A stretch of DNA of 64,000 nt from Lindgomyces ingoldianus. Lineage: Eukaryota; Ascomycota; Dothideomycetes; Pleosporales; Lindgomycetaceae. The notes below the pieces were generated by a model that worked only from the letters and a program-made list of their open reading frames with translations, was not told the DNA's origin and ran no database searches. Both the position numbers and the translations under genes were made by a program. The stretch spans positions 652,254 through 716,253 of the forward strand of contig NW_022985186.1 in NCBI RefSeq assembly GCF_010093535.1, read 5' to 3'. Shown piece after piece: positions 37,001 to 49,186 of the stretch. Positions within the stretch are counted from its first letter, which is position 1, and each line of letters opens with the position of its first letter.

Positions 37001-38117
37001 CTCTAGGAGCCCTAGAAGTGCCTTTTAAAGCTAATAGTCTTAATTAACTTATTATGCGTAAACTATAAGTATTAAGTGACAATGCAGCAATGTCTAGAGG
37101 TCTAAGAAGATGTAAATAAGGCTTATAGCAGTTGTTATGCTAGTAGACAGCTACTTTTAATAAAGCTTATAGTTTACTATAATGTATTACATAACTATAG
37201 TTTACACAGTAATTAGCTTATTCTTAATAGTAGAGTTATAAGTAAGGCAGAGTTGCTCTAGTTCCTCCTATTTAATAGCTAAGAAAGGCACTTTATAATA
37301 AGTAAGTAGTCTTATTAAAGCTTTATAATAAGCTTATTAGTTAAAACTACCTTATAAAGTGTCTATTGCAGTAATAGGAGTATAAATAGATAAAATAGAC
37401 TACTAGGTGCTTACATAAGAACAAGTCCCTAAGGACATTAATAACACTAGATGCTTTACTTTAATGTAGGTAATAGTGTTACTAAAATGCATCTCCTTCT
37501 AGCTAGAACATATTTTATAAATGTATAGCCTTTTCTTTTTACTTTGTTATTTATAACCTAGTTGTAGTAAAGCTAGGCCTTTTTTTAGTTTATAGGTAAG
37601 AATAACTTAATAAAAGTTAATAGGCTTTATTTTACAGTTTACAGTTATAGAATTAGATATCTCTAACTTAAAAAACAGTATAAGCAACATTTAAAAAGGT
37701 GTAGAATTAAGACGTATAATAATTTTAGATAACTAAATAGCTAAAATAAATAAAAGCAAAGGTTTTAAAAGCTATAGTATTAAATTATGTTCTAAAAAAA
37801 GTGCTTAAAGTAACTTACATTCTACATTAAGGTTTTAATAGCTATATAAATACATTAAATCTATAGATGTAATAACTAATTAGTAGTAACTACTGCCTAA
37901 AGTATAATAGTCTGCCTGTGATACAAGAAAGAGGCGTTTCCTAGTTTATTATTGCCTATAGGCATTAAGAGCTGTATCTCTGCATCTAACATGTAGATCT
38001 GCTAAGCTATTAATATGTTTTACAGTTAAACTACATTAAGCTAATAGACTAACCTAGTTTAGACTTAATACTACAAAACTGCAGTTAGATATAAACCAGG
38101 TTTAGAACCACGTTAAG
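34048..38117 (-). mobile_element. hAT-like DNA transposon disrupting the GRDP-like gene, RIP-degraded
   Basis: It is bounded by an imperfect direct repeat GAACCACRTTAAG (34048-34060 and 38105-38117). Subterminal TCTAAACC occurs inverted near both ends. On the minus strand around 34690-34900, a frame with Trp-to-stop changes resembles the C-terminal region of fungal hAT transposases (YYNKTEETPVYAAAILLN, then AAYL..N.LEE*VKLAIK). Without the nested 1,132-bp element the insertion is about 2.9 kb, a normal hAT length. A hAT would make an 8-bp duplication (ACCACGTT would fit), but the exact ends are uncertain. Confidence 0.5.
35802..36933 (+). mobile_element. Fot1/pogo-like deletion derivative, 1,132 bp, copy 2
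   Basis: It has the same ends as copy 1 (ACGTACCTAACGGGTTGG), TA at 35800-35801 and 36934-36935, and the same length and internal deletion as 11281-12412. Mismatches are transitions. Inserted in the hAT-like element. Confidence 0.85.
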
Positions 38118-38127
38118 GTGGTCATGT

Positions 38128-39509
38128 ATGCTCAAGGGGCTCCCTGAGATGGTCAAGGTAGCCCCTTTGGCGTCCAATACCTTGTTCCCTAATTCATTGA
38201 TCAAGCAATTCATGCTCAAGGACATTGATGACTTAGGAAAGAGTGGCAACGCTGGTGGTAATCTTGGCATGGATAAAGTCACAGCTCTGATCACTCCTGC
38301 AATTAGGCAGGCTAATAATGCGAAGAACTTAAAATGGGGGAATGCCTTGACATACTCCGTCAATGGAGTTCCCAAGAAGGCCAATTTAGTCCGCAAGCCA
38401 GCAAGAATCGCAGTCAGGCGAATGATGGCGCGATACTACGGCAATTCATCTCCTTTCGCTCTAGATTTAGCTGGTGCAGTCATCCGACAGGGCCAGTTCA
38501 TGTAAGTTATCCTTCCCCAAGGCTCTGCGCTCTAGCTAAATCTCCCAGTCAAAAAATGCACAACATCAACTGGCTCCACGCCCCTAACACCCGCGACATC
38601 ATGCAACGCCTTATTGTCAAATATGAGCGCTTCTTCTCTCTCTTCGCCCAATACCCCGGCAAAACTGTCGTGCCAACCCTCGACGTCGACCTCGCCTGGC
38701 ACACTCACCAGCTGTCTCCCCCACATTACTATGCCTACTCGACGCGTCTGACGGGCGGCAAGACCTTCGTTGATCACGACGACAAGATTGATGAGTCGAG
38801 ACTCAGCCACGCGTTCGAGTGGACGTCGAAGACGTATCAGAAGAAGTTTGGAGACGTGTATTCAGAGTGTGCGTGCTGGTATTGCACCACCGTGCGCAAG
38901 TCAAACGATGCTAGTGTGTCGTTGAAGATATTGGGTCGGAAGAAAGGGGCTGCGTGGATGGGCGAGACGAACCTGCATACTGATCTGCATACCGCACCGC
39001 ATATTTCGTCGCACAGCGCGGTCCGTATCCCGCGGCTTGCGGCAGAACGCGGCGAGATGATGAACCGGTTGCAGCGCATGCATGACGACGCGTCGCGGAA
39101 AGCTGCGAAGAGTGGAAAGAGCCTGGGGGGGAAGAAAGCTATGCTCTATGGTACGCTCGGCGTAACTGCGATGCTGTCGACAGCTGGATTGTTTGCGTTG
39201 ACCCCATTTATGGTGTATGGTGGCGGCGGTGGCGGCAGCATTTACGTGAATAGTCCGGCTTGCATGTCGGTTGGGGATGGGGACTATGGCAATTGTGCCG
39301 CTGGGACGTGTGGTGGCGGGGTTGCTGCAGGTAGTTGCGCGGGTGCTGGGACATGTGGTTCTGGAGGAGCAGGTGGGTGTGGGGGGGGAGGAGGATGTGG
39401 TGGTGGCGGTGGAGGCTGTGGAGGTGAGTTCTTCGTTATGGTCCACATAGTTCCTGACTGACTCTACACAGGTGGTGGATGTGGTGGCGGAGGATGCGGA
39501 GGTGGCTGA
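38128..39509 (+). CDS. GRDP-like protein, 3' part of the disrupted gene (three exons)
   Basis: Exons 38128-38501, 38549-39423 and 39472-39509. Intron 1 (47 nt: GTAAGT, GCTAAAT, CCCAG) joins AVIRQGQFIQKMHNINWLH; intron 2 (48 nt: GTGAGT, CTGAC, CACAG) leads into a Gly/Cys-rich tail ending at TGA 39507. Conserved blocks are RIAVRRMMARYYGNSSPFAL, DLAWHTHQLSPPHYYAYSTR and FEWTSKTYQKKFGDVYSECA, which in relatives lie downstream of the LPPLDVLMVWH block found at 33510. It is therefore the second part of the gene starting at 32073. The frame is open upstream of ATG 38128 to the transposon edge, in phase with the 5' part. A hydrophobic segment (MLYGTLGVTAMLSTAGLFAL) precedes the Gly-rich tail. Whether either part is still made is unknown. 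Confidence 0.75.
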
Positions 39510-40400
39510 ATTGGTAGGCTACCTTCACGCTTGAAGGCTCGATGTGTTATTCATCTTCTTCGTCGCAGCCATTTCGGACTCCTCCCAGATATCAAACTGA
39601 AATCGGGTTCGCCGTGACCCAGAAACTCCTATCACTTGGTGTCAGGCCTGTGGTCAATTCTTCACCCAACAGCGCATTTATTTTGACGCGATTTCGATGT
39701 ATAATATTCCAAACAACCGCTAAACACTCGTTTCTGGGTTGCTCTCGCTTTAGATAGTACAAAGGTTAATGCAGTCCTTCAAGATAGATTCAATTTCGAT
39801 TTTTATACAAGATTATAACCCCATAGCGAGTATGTCTATTCGGGAGAGCTAAATAAATATGCAAGGGCGGAACACTACAAGAGACTGTTAGCAGGCAAAG
39901 GGACAAACTCATCTCAGGTCTAAACATAAAAAATTAGAAATAAAAAGTAGATATTTAAAAGTAATATCTAAGGTTAATAATTATAGAACTTATAAAAGGA
40001 ATATACTGTATTATCTTATCTAGACATCTATCTTCTATATAACAAGTCTAGAACAGGCGCTCAGATCTATAGGATCAACGACACGACTATATACACAAAG
40101 CCACTGCGAAAACGCATGCACAAGTTGAATCAGCGAGGATTCAGCTTGCATAGTCGATATTTATAAGCGAGATGGGATGTCCCCTGGATGCCGGGTCCCA
40201 TTCAGATCTTTGATCTGGCCCGCTTGCGGGTCCTCACGGTCCAATCCACCACAAAGTCCATTCCTTATATAGGGGAGAGCAGATAGCGGGGATAAAAGAG
40301 AGAAATTAAGCACTTTAAATAGTAGCTGCTACTACTACTAGAACGCTTTAATTGTGTATAATTTAAAACTAGAAGCAAGGTAGGCTATTATATTAATATA
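39510..40400. other. Intergenic: GRDP 3' flank, then a GC-balanced segment of unknown origin
   Basis: 39510-39900 is the 3' flank with no convincing gene. 40045-40290 is GC-balanced within AT-rich sequence and could be an LTR or old element, but I found no matching ends or duplication. TGTTAGCAGGC at about 39889 and TATAAAAGG at about 39992 resemble the start and TATA box of a Copia-type LTR, without a matching end. Confidence 0.35.
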
Positions 40401-40694
40401 GTAATAATTCTACTATTTTTATAGTATTACTAAAAATAAAGTAAGTTTTAGGCGTTATAGCTGTTAATAACTAGCAGGCTGTAGCTGCTAATAGTACACT
40501 TTTTAATATACATATTAAATTGCTTTAACTACTCTAGACTAAGTGTATTAGTAGTCTAGCTATGCTTAGAGACTATAATAACTTTATTTTAAAAAGGTTT
40601 TATTATTATACTTATTTAAAATATAATTACTAGCCTAAAAAATAATAAAAGGCAGAATAGCCTACCTTTTAGCATTAATGCTTTACATAGTTAT

Positions 40695-43600
40695 TGTAAC
40701 GATTCGCATGAATCGTTCCATCTCAGGTTGCCTAGTGTCACGGTATCCTCCCCGGATCCCAGACATAACCGTATTGGACGCGTACTAGAGTATTATTAGT
40801 GCACGTCTGACACAAACACAACACGACACGGACATAAACTTAAGCACAAACTGCCTTAACACTAACTAAACCTAGAACAGGCTTAATTTATACTTAAAGC
40901 GCTTAGACTTTTAAGCTAAGTATTTAATTGCTAATTTCCTTCTAAACCTTCTTATTCCTCACACAACGTTTTGTACCTACTATAATACCTTACGTAGTAA
41001 TTAAACTAGACCTCTGTGAAGCTCTATAACCTTACTTGTGCATAATTATAATATTACATTATGTTAAAACTTTAGCTAAGAATAGCCTCTAAATCTAATC
41101 TAATAAGCTTAGTACTTGCACAACTTTAAGCTATTAAAGTAAGCTAAAAAGCCTTCTAAGAAGCGCTTACTCTATAAGAAAGCTGCTACATTATAAGCTT
41201 TAAAGCTCTTTAAAAGGACTTTAAAGAACAGCTTTGTGTTATTAAGTAGTCTGTTTCTGCCTTAACTCTTGTTATAGTAGTAGGAACTAAGAACTTACTA
41301 GCTTTAAAGCCTACCTAGAAGTCTAGAGATAGCTTAACTCTTTTCTACCTAACGCTGCCTATAACCTGTAACCTTTTTAACCTAGTAATAAAATCTAACT
41401 AACTCCCTAATCCCCTACTGTTTAACAGAAAACAGAAAGACCTACCTTCCTTTCTACATAAGCTCTAATACAAACTTAAAGAAAACACAGACTAATTCCC
41501 CTCTAAACACTTCTAGTTACTATATGCCTACTCTTAACTTAACTGCAACATAACAGCCTTAATTAACTTACTAATAAATAAAGATATTATTAACCTAGAT
41601 TAATTTATAGCGTTCTTATAAGCAACCTATAGAGACCTAAATAAAAAGTTAATAGCTCTAAGTTGCCTAAACACCCTACAACAAGAAAAGAAAAGCTTTA
41701 CCTTACACTTTACTAAGTTCTGCTAACTTGCATCTAATACAGGCCTAAATAAGATAGGTCTAATTACAGCCCTACATAACTCTCTCTTAACTAAACTGTA
41801 ACACGCTATAGTAGGAGAACCCCTTCTAAATAACCTTAACATGTATGCAAACCTAATTACTACCTACAATAATAACATAAGGTTCCTCCCTATACAAGCT
41901 CTAATACGCCCCTAAACTAGCGCAGTTGCAAATAAAGACTTTAACATAATAAAAATTAATTTAAATTATGCTCTAGTTAGTTCTAGAAAGCGTAAAAATT
42001 ACAAGAAAAAAAGTTAATGTTTTAAGTGCAGCAAGCATAGTTATATCTTCTAAAACTGCTCTATTCCCCTTTTTTAAGTCTGCGCGAGTAGCGCTGCTAG
42101 TACTTATTAAAGATCCTTACTGTTCTAATCTTGTTTCTGCAAAGGCTCTAACTTGTATTTAAGCCCTAATCCCCCTTGCCACTCTTAACGTAGCTGCAGC
42201 TATAGCAGTAGGAGCCTGCAAAAAGGCTTGTCCTAGGGCTAAGTTGCCCCCTAGGACTAATTTAACACTAGATCTCTACTAACCTATAGGCTAAGTCCCC
42301 TACTAATAACTAGAAGTACTAAGTTAATATTCTTATATGTTTATAATAAGAAACTGTATTAGCCCTAATATAGGCTCTTATTAACTTAGAAGTAAACAGC
42401 ATAGGTTACATTAACAGAAAACTAGTGCGTAAACTAAATCTCTAATTAACACTACTTACCTAAATAATTTACCTAACTAGATTTAATAGAAAACAACTTA
42501 AAGAAGGTTCTATCTCCTGTACTACAACTGTTATAATTACTTACTAACACTACAAGGAGTAGATTAAACTCTATGTAACAAACATAGAATGTTATAACCT
42601 AATCCTAGAATAACTATAGCTGTATTAGCACAAGGTTGCCTTTAATTACTAAGAGTAAGTTCTAAACTTTAACTCTTTCTAATGCTAAAATGTATACTTA
42701 CACTCACACCTAAACAACACCTAAATAGCACTTAATATAAAAGGTCTCTAGACCTACTCCCTAATAACCTAGAAAAAAACTACCTAAGTAAGGCTAACAA
42801 GCTAGGCCTCTTACTAAAATAGGCTACATAAAATAATTTAACAACTGCCTAAACCTAAAGAAAAGGAAGCCTTTAAGGAACCTTTACTTACCTAATTTAG
42901 ACACAAACTAGGACTTAAACAGCAAATAGACATCTGCCACATAGGACCTGCCCTGTTTGTAACCCTAGCTTAATAACTAGATTACAAAATCTACGCAGTT
43001 ATAATTTCTAATATAGACTAAGCTTTAGCTCCCTAAAAACACACTAACCTAAGGATAATAGTCCCTTAAGACTACTACAACCTGTTGCATGTCTTCTTTT
43101 AAAATAAGTCTAATAAGCTTCTAATACAATGTCTGTATAATTACTAGATAACCCTTAAGCCTAGTAAACAACCTAGTTATAGGCCACTGTATAGGATGTT
43201 GCTAAACAAATTAAAAGTGCTCTAAAAATACCTTAACAAGAACCTAAAAAAAGAGTTTATTTAAGCTAGCTCCTTACTAGTAGCGTTACTTATACTATTT
43301 ATAAAGAAACTTAGGGGTAGGCTTTAATTCTATGTTAACTACTAAAGACTAAACACTGTTACTATTAAAAACTAATACCTAATTCCCCTCTTACAGGAAA
43401 CCCTAAGCTAACTAAGTAAAGCAAAGTATTTTATAAAGTTAGATATTATTACTACCTTTAACAAGCTAAAAATAGCAAAGGGTAATAAGTAGCTAACAGT
43501 GTTTTAGACCTAATACAAACTATTTAAGTACCTAGTAATGCCCTTTAGCTTAGCTAACACGCCTAGTACTTTTTAACATTTTATAAACAACTTACTCTAA

Positions 43601-46600
43601 CCCTACCTAGACATGTTCTGCACTGCGTATATTAATAATATTCTAATCTACAGCAATAGCCTTTTAGAGCACAAATAGCATGTACGCCTAGTGCTAAAGG
43701 CTATAGAAGAAGCAGGTCTGCAACTTAATGTAGACAAATGCAAGTTCTACTAATTAAAGGTCACATATTTAGAATATGTAATCTCTATAGATAGCATCTA
43801 AATAAACTCTGTTAAAGTTTAGACTGTGCTAGATTAGCAATACCTAAAGGACATAAAGGATGTTTAAGCCTTTATAGAATTTGCTAACTTTTACTAATAA
43901 TTTATTAACAACTTCTTGCAGCTAGTAAGCCTTATAATTACACTTACTAAAAAAGGAGTTTAATTTAACTTTAACTTAAATTACTAACAGTTCTTTAACT
44001 AGCTAAAGAAAGCTTTTACTAAAGCCTTAATACTCTGCTACTTTAACCCTAAACTACTAATACTTATAGAAGCTAATGCCTTAGACTATGTAGTAGTAGG
44101 AGTTCTCTCCTAGACTAAGCTAGATAAGACTATTAGGCCTATTACATACTTCTTAAAAAGAATAAGTCCTACAGAAGGCAATTATAAGATCTACAACAAG
44201 GAATTGCTTGCTATAGTACGCTGCTTTAAATAATAGCAACCTAAACTAGAAGGTGCAGCGCATCTAATACAGGTCCTATCTAACTATAAAAACTTGCAGT
44301 ACTTTACAACTACAAAACAACTTAGCTACTAACAAGCCTGTTAGTCTAAATACTTATTCTATTTTAATTTTAAGATTACTTATTATCCTAGTTAAGACAG
44401 AGGGAAACTAGATGCCCTTATAAGGCGATCCTAAAACGTCCCTACTTAGAAAGAAGTGTAAAAGGCTTAACACTAAACTCTACTCTAACCTAAGCTATTT
44501 TTAGACCTTAACCTAAATAAAATAAATTAGATAATTAATTAGATTATTACTAATAAGTATTTAAATAATAAATTTATCTAAAAAACCTTAGACCTACTCT
44601 AAAACAGCGCTAGTTAGTTAAAGAAAGTAACACTAGCTAACTATAAAAACTAAAATAGCAAGCTATATTACTGTAACTAACTTATAATCCCTAATTCTAA
44701 CAAACTAAGAATTAAACTACTCTAAATTGTACACAACTCGCCTGTTAGAGGACACCTAGGCAGAGGAAAGACTCTCAACCTACTACAGAGAGAGTACTAC
44801 TAGCCCCGCATGTTCCATACTGTACGCTGATACGTATCATGTTGCTATACTTGCTGTAAAGTAAAGGCCTCTTAAGAAAGGTATAATAGCCTGCTTAAAC
44901 TGCTCCTAATCCCTAAATAAGCTTAGAAAGACATATTAATTAATTTTATTATAGACCTACCCCTATCTAAAGGGTACACAAATATTATAGTAGTTATTAA
45001 TTACTTAACTAAGTATTAACACCTAATACTATGTTCCTCTATAACTGCCCCTAATATAGCCTAGTTATTCTACTAATACATATAGGTTTACTATAGCCTG
45101 CCTAACACAATTATATTAGACAGAGGTACACAGTTTGTCTTAGCCTTCTAGGACAAACTCTGTAAACAGCTCTAAATTGTTCCCCACCTATCTACAGCTT
45201 TTTACCTAGAGACTGACAGCTAGACTAAGAACGCAAACGCTGTAATAGAACAAGTCCTACAAGTGTACACAAACTACTAGTAGGACAACTAGGTAAAATA
45301 GTTAGCTACAGCACAGTTTAAAGCTAATAACACAACATCTAAATTAACATAAGTATCCCTGTTCTTAGCAAACTACAGATACTACCTCTAAATAAAATTT
45401 AAACTACTTATAAATACCCCCTAACTAACTTATTAATCTGTATAAGTAACAGACGTAAACAGACTTATTAATAAAATCTAAAACATATCTAAATATGTTT
45501 ATAAAGAGCTTACATAGGCTTAAGCTCTTTAACAAGAGTACGTAAACTAATCCTAAACCCCTGCCCCTGCGTATGCAGCTGGCAAGAAGGTCTGGCTAGA
45601 CGCTAGAAATATCTAAACAAACTAACAATTAAAGAAACTTAATTAGAAGAACCTTAGCCCCTTTACAGTAGCCTATATAGTCTTATTACATGCTTACTAA
45701 TTAATCCTACCTAACAGCATAAAGATACACCCTGTGTTCCACGTATTGTTGCTGCGCTAAGCAGCCTCTAAATCTAACTATCTACCTAGACAGCTAAACC
45801 TGCTACTTAAACCTGTTATTATAAACAACAAACTAGAATATGTTGTAGAAGACATTAAACAGATCTAGTTTAATAAGAAAAAATGTATCTATAAATACCT
45901 TATAAAATAGACTAGATACAACAAACTGTTGTAGGAACCTGCAGAAGCCCTATAAGAGAACTCTGCAGTAACCTAATTCCACGCCTAATACCTATCTAAA
46001 CTAAACCTGTACCCTAACAAAGACAACCTAATGCTAGAACTACTAATGTAAAGAATTCCCTTCCTAATAAAGGGGGGGGTACTGTCACAGTATCCTCCCT
46101 AGATCCCAGACATAACTGTATTAGACGCGTACTAGAGTATTATTAGTGCACGTCTAACATAAACACAACACAACATAGACATAAACTTAAGCATAAACTG
46201 CCTTAACACTAACTAAACCTAGAACAGGCTTAATTTATACCTAAAGCGCTTAGACTTCTAAGCTAAGTATTTAATTGCTAATTTCCTCCTAAACCTTCCT
46301 GTTCCTCACACAACGTCTTGTACCTACTATAATACCTCACGTAGTAATTAAACTAGACCTCTGTGAAGCTCTATAACCTTACTCGTGCACAATCGTGACA
46401 CCTAGAACCTATTCGAAGGGTCCTTGTATCGGCCCCGACTCTAACCTGGCCCCGACCCTGCCCTGCCCTCTGCTGTTACCTCTATTCCCCTAAGTATTTA
46501 GTCGCACCTCTTCTCTTAGCTAGCTTAGTAGTTTTCTAATATCCTTTTTTATAAGGCCTATAGGTGTTAATAACATTCCTAGGTTACTAAGTCTCTATGC

Positions 46601-46666
46601 ACTCTTATATGCCTCTAAGTAGGTTTATACCGTATTTAAACCTATTATCTTGCCTATGCTGTTACA
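40695..46666 (+). mobile_element. Solo LTR split by gypsy 3, TSD GTTAT
   Basis: The parts 40695-40735 and 46401-46666 join to one LTR of about 302 bp of the 16972/61716 family, here on the plus strand (TGTAACGATTCG start, TATGCTGTTACA end). GTTAT flanks it at 40690-40694 and 46667-46671. The right-hand part carries RIP-type changes. Confidence 0.75.
40736..46400 (+). mobile_element. Gypsy LTR retrotransposon 3, 5,665 bp, TSD CCTAG
   Basis: The LTRs are 40736-41053 and 46083-46400 (318 bp, TGTCACGG to CGTGACA); the polypurine tract is AAAGGGGGGGGTAC just before 46083; CCTAG flanks it at 40731-40735 and 46401-46405. The internal order is: gag zinc knuckle at about 42018-42059 (CFKCSKHSY...C, with a likely His now Tyr), reverse transcriptase with AYINNILIYSNS at about 43625-43660 (YIDD with Asp-to-Asn changes), RNase H at about 44000-44400 ([27 protein letters not shown]), integrase at about 44740-45250 (ILDRGTQFVLAF). 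This is the Ty3/gypsy arrangement. It is less mutated than copies 1 and 2 but still full of stops. Confidence 0.9.
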
Positions 46667-47356
46667 GTTATTATCTACTTTTTGTTACTTATTTAAACTA
46701 CTTTTAGCTATCTTTATCTCTCTAAAGCTATAACAACTACTCTATTAGATATTTAGGCTTTTATAAATTTTACTTTATTAAAGTTCTTTATAATAGTATT
46801 TTAAATGCTATACTTAGCTTTAATATTCTTTATAGAGCTAAGAAAGCTTTAAATTACATTAAGATCTTTATAGAAAGCTTTTTTAAAGTATACTTACACT
46901 TAAAGTATACTTTAAGCTTTAAATAACACTTAAGAAATATACGAAGCTAGTTTATACTAAATAGCCTAGATTATACTTAGTCTGTAAGAATTAGCTATAT
47001 TAGAGATAGCTACTAGCTAAAAAGAAAATTCTTACACATTTAGCTTAAGTGTGTATTTAATAATTACCTACTTTTTATTATTATCTAGCTTTTATAAGTT
47101 AATAGTAAAATTAGCTTAGAAAGGTTATTTAGTATGTTAGTTATTTGTTATTATTTAAAACATTTTTTAAATACTTATAGTATATTACTTATAAAGTTTT
47201 ATATTTTATTTAAACATATAAAGTGTAAACTATATTTAACATTTCTTTAACATATTTAACTAGTTTTGTTAGAAATACATTAGTATAGAAAGAGTAGTTT
47301 AGTGTAGTCTTAGTAAAAGTAAGTAACTTAGGTGTGTAAGCAACTTGTCTATTAAG

Positions 47357-47646
47357 TGTAACAGCGCAGGCAAGACAATGGGTCCGAATGCGGAGGGAAT
47401 CCACTCAGAGGCATATAGGAGTGCGTAGGGACTCTGAATCTAGGAATGCCATTAACACCTATAGGCCATGTACAAAAGGATATCAGAAAACTACTAAGCT
47501 AGCTATAGGGGCAAGGTGCGACTAAATACATAAGGGAATAGGGGTAACTGCGGGGGACTAGGTCGAGTCATGGTCGGGGCCGATACGGGGACCCTTCGGA
47601 TAGGATCCGAGCGACCCGAGATGGAACGATTCGTAGAATCGTTACA
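47357..47646 (-). mobile_element. Solo LTR, 290 bp, TSD TTAAG
   Basis: It starts TGTAACAGCGCAGGCAAG and ends GAATCGTTACA; TTAAG flanks it at 47352-47356 and 47647-47651. It is the same family as the LTRs at 16972, 61716 and 62790, and still GC-rich. It is inserted close to the terminus of Fot1-like element A. Confidence 0.85.
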
Positions 47647-49186
47647 TTAAGTACGTTTAAAGCTTTTAATTATATAAAATATCTATGTTTTTATACTAAG
47701 TAAAGATTTAGACATAGCTTTTTAACGTACTTTATAGGCGAGTTGCTTACACACCTGAGTCGCTTACTTTTGCTAAGACCCTACCCTAATAAACTCTATT
47801 ATGGCCTATAACAACCCGCTCTAGCACTATATAGTACAGTACAGCCTAGAATATTATTTAGATACTACTTCTGCTTCTTACTTACATGTTTGCGTGTTAT
47901 GCCTAGTCTAATTACACTATTTATAGCGCCTTTAGGATAGCTTACCTACTTTAGCTTACACCTGCTTCTTTGCTTTTTTTCTGTTACTGTGCACTCTAAA
48001 CTTCTTTAAAGCTATTAAGTATAGGCTTTTCTAAATTATTAAAGTCTTTTTTACTTTAATTTACTTTCTTTTATATAATTTATGTTATGTAGTAGCTTTA
48101 TTAGCTACTTAAAGCTTAGTAATTTTTTATTACACTAACACTAGCTTATATATAATTATTACTGCCTTTTTTAAAACTTTTTTAAACACCTTAACTATAA
48201 AAGTTAGTAAACTATTTATATACTTTTAAATTTTTATTTTTATAAGCATTAATTATAACTTAAGTTTTAAAGTATTACTTAAAGTTTATAACTACTAAGG
48301 CTTATTATATATAAGTAGTAGTAGTAATAAAGTATATAACTTTATATTAAGGCTTATTATAACTTATTATAGGTTAAAAGAAACTAATCTAGCGCTTTAA
48401 AACTTTTTTTAGATATTACTAAAAGTAATTATAGCATTATAAGCTGCTTTAAAGCATAGCAAAAACTTTATTTTTATAATATAAGTAATTTAGTTATATA
48501 TAAAGTTTTTAGCTTAGCGCTTATACACTTTTTTTAAAAAAGTAAAATAACCTACATTAAGTAGCTATAAAAAGTGCAATAAGTAAAAAGGCATATAAAT
48601 AGTAATAATTTTATTATTTTTATAGTATTACTAAAAATAAAGTAAGTTATAGCTTTTATAGCTATTAATAACTAGTAAATAGTAGCTACTAATAGTACAC
48701 TTTTTTATATACATGTTAAAATGCTTTAACTAGTCTAAACTAAGCTAATTAGTAGTCTAGCTATGCTTAGAGATTATAATAACTTAATTTTAAAGTAAAT
48801 TTTTTTTATACTAGTTTAAAAAGTAGTTACTACCTTAAAAAATAATAAAAAGTAAAATAGCTTACCTTTTAGCATTAATGCCCTAGATAGCTGTTGTCTA
48901 CTTCTAGTTACCTAGCTAGACTACTTTTAGCTATTCTTATTTCTCTAAACTTATAACAACTGCTCTAGTAAATATTTAGCTTATTATAAACTTTATTTTA
49001 TTAAAGTTATATATATTGTTATTTTAAATACTATACTTAGCTTTAATTTTTTTATAAAGTTAAACTAGCTTTAAATTACTATAGAATTTTTATAAAAAGC
49101 TTTTTTATAGTTATACTTACACTTAAACTTTACTTTAAGCTTTAGGTAACACTTAATAAACATATTAAACTAGTTTATGCTAATAT

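Larger units (their letters stand above)
40401..47656 (-). mobile_element. Fot1-like element A (3'-truncated), split by a solo LTR carrying gypsy 3 and by a second solo LTR
   Basis: Segments 40401-40694, 46672-47356 and 47647-47656 match, in order, the undamaged part of element B (48602-49186 and 55633-56032). The right end GTACGT is at 47651-47656. The part corresponding to 47725-48601 of element B is absent. Two solo LTRs interrupt it. Confidence 0.6.

Noticed and set aside
38532..39446. Minus-strand frames opposite the GRDP 3' part
   Set aside because: Shadows of the conserved plus-strand exons. Their Ser/Thr/Pro bias mirrors the Gly-rich tail.
39542..39757. 71-codon frame after the GRDP 3' part
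   Set aside because: It lies in the 3' flank and has no recognisable domain.
40736..46400. An active gypsy retrotransposon
   Set aside because: Ends, LTRs and domain order are intact, but stops occur throughout and the RT box reads YINN, so it cannot be active.
47210..47404. Short minus-strand frame at the Fot1-like terminus (also 55881-56087)
   Set aside because: Both occurrences are the same transposon terminal sequence and simply lack stops. No protein character.
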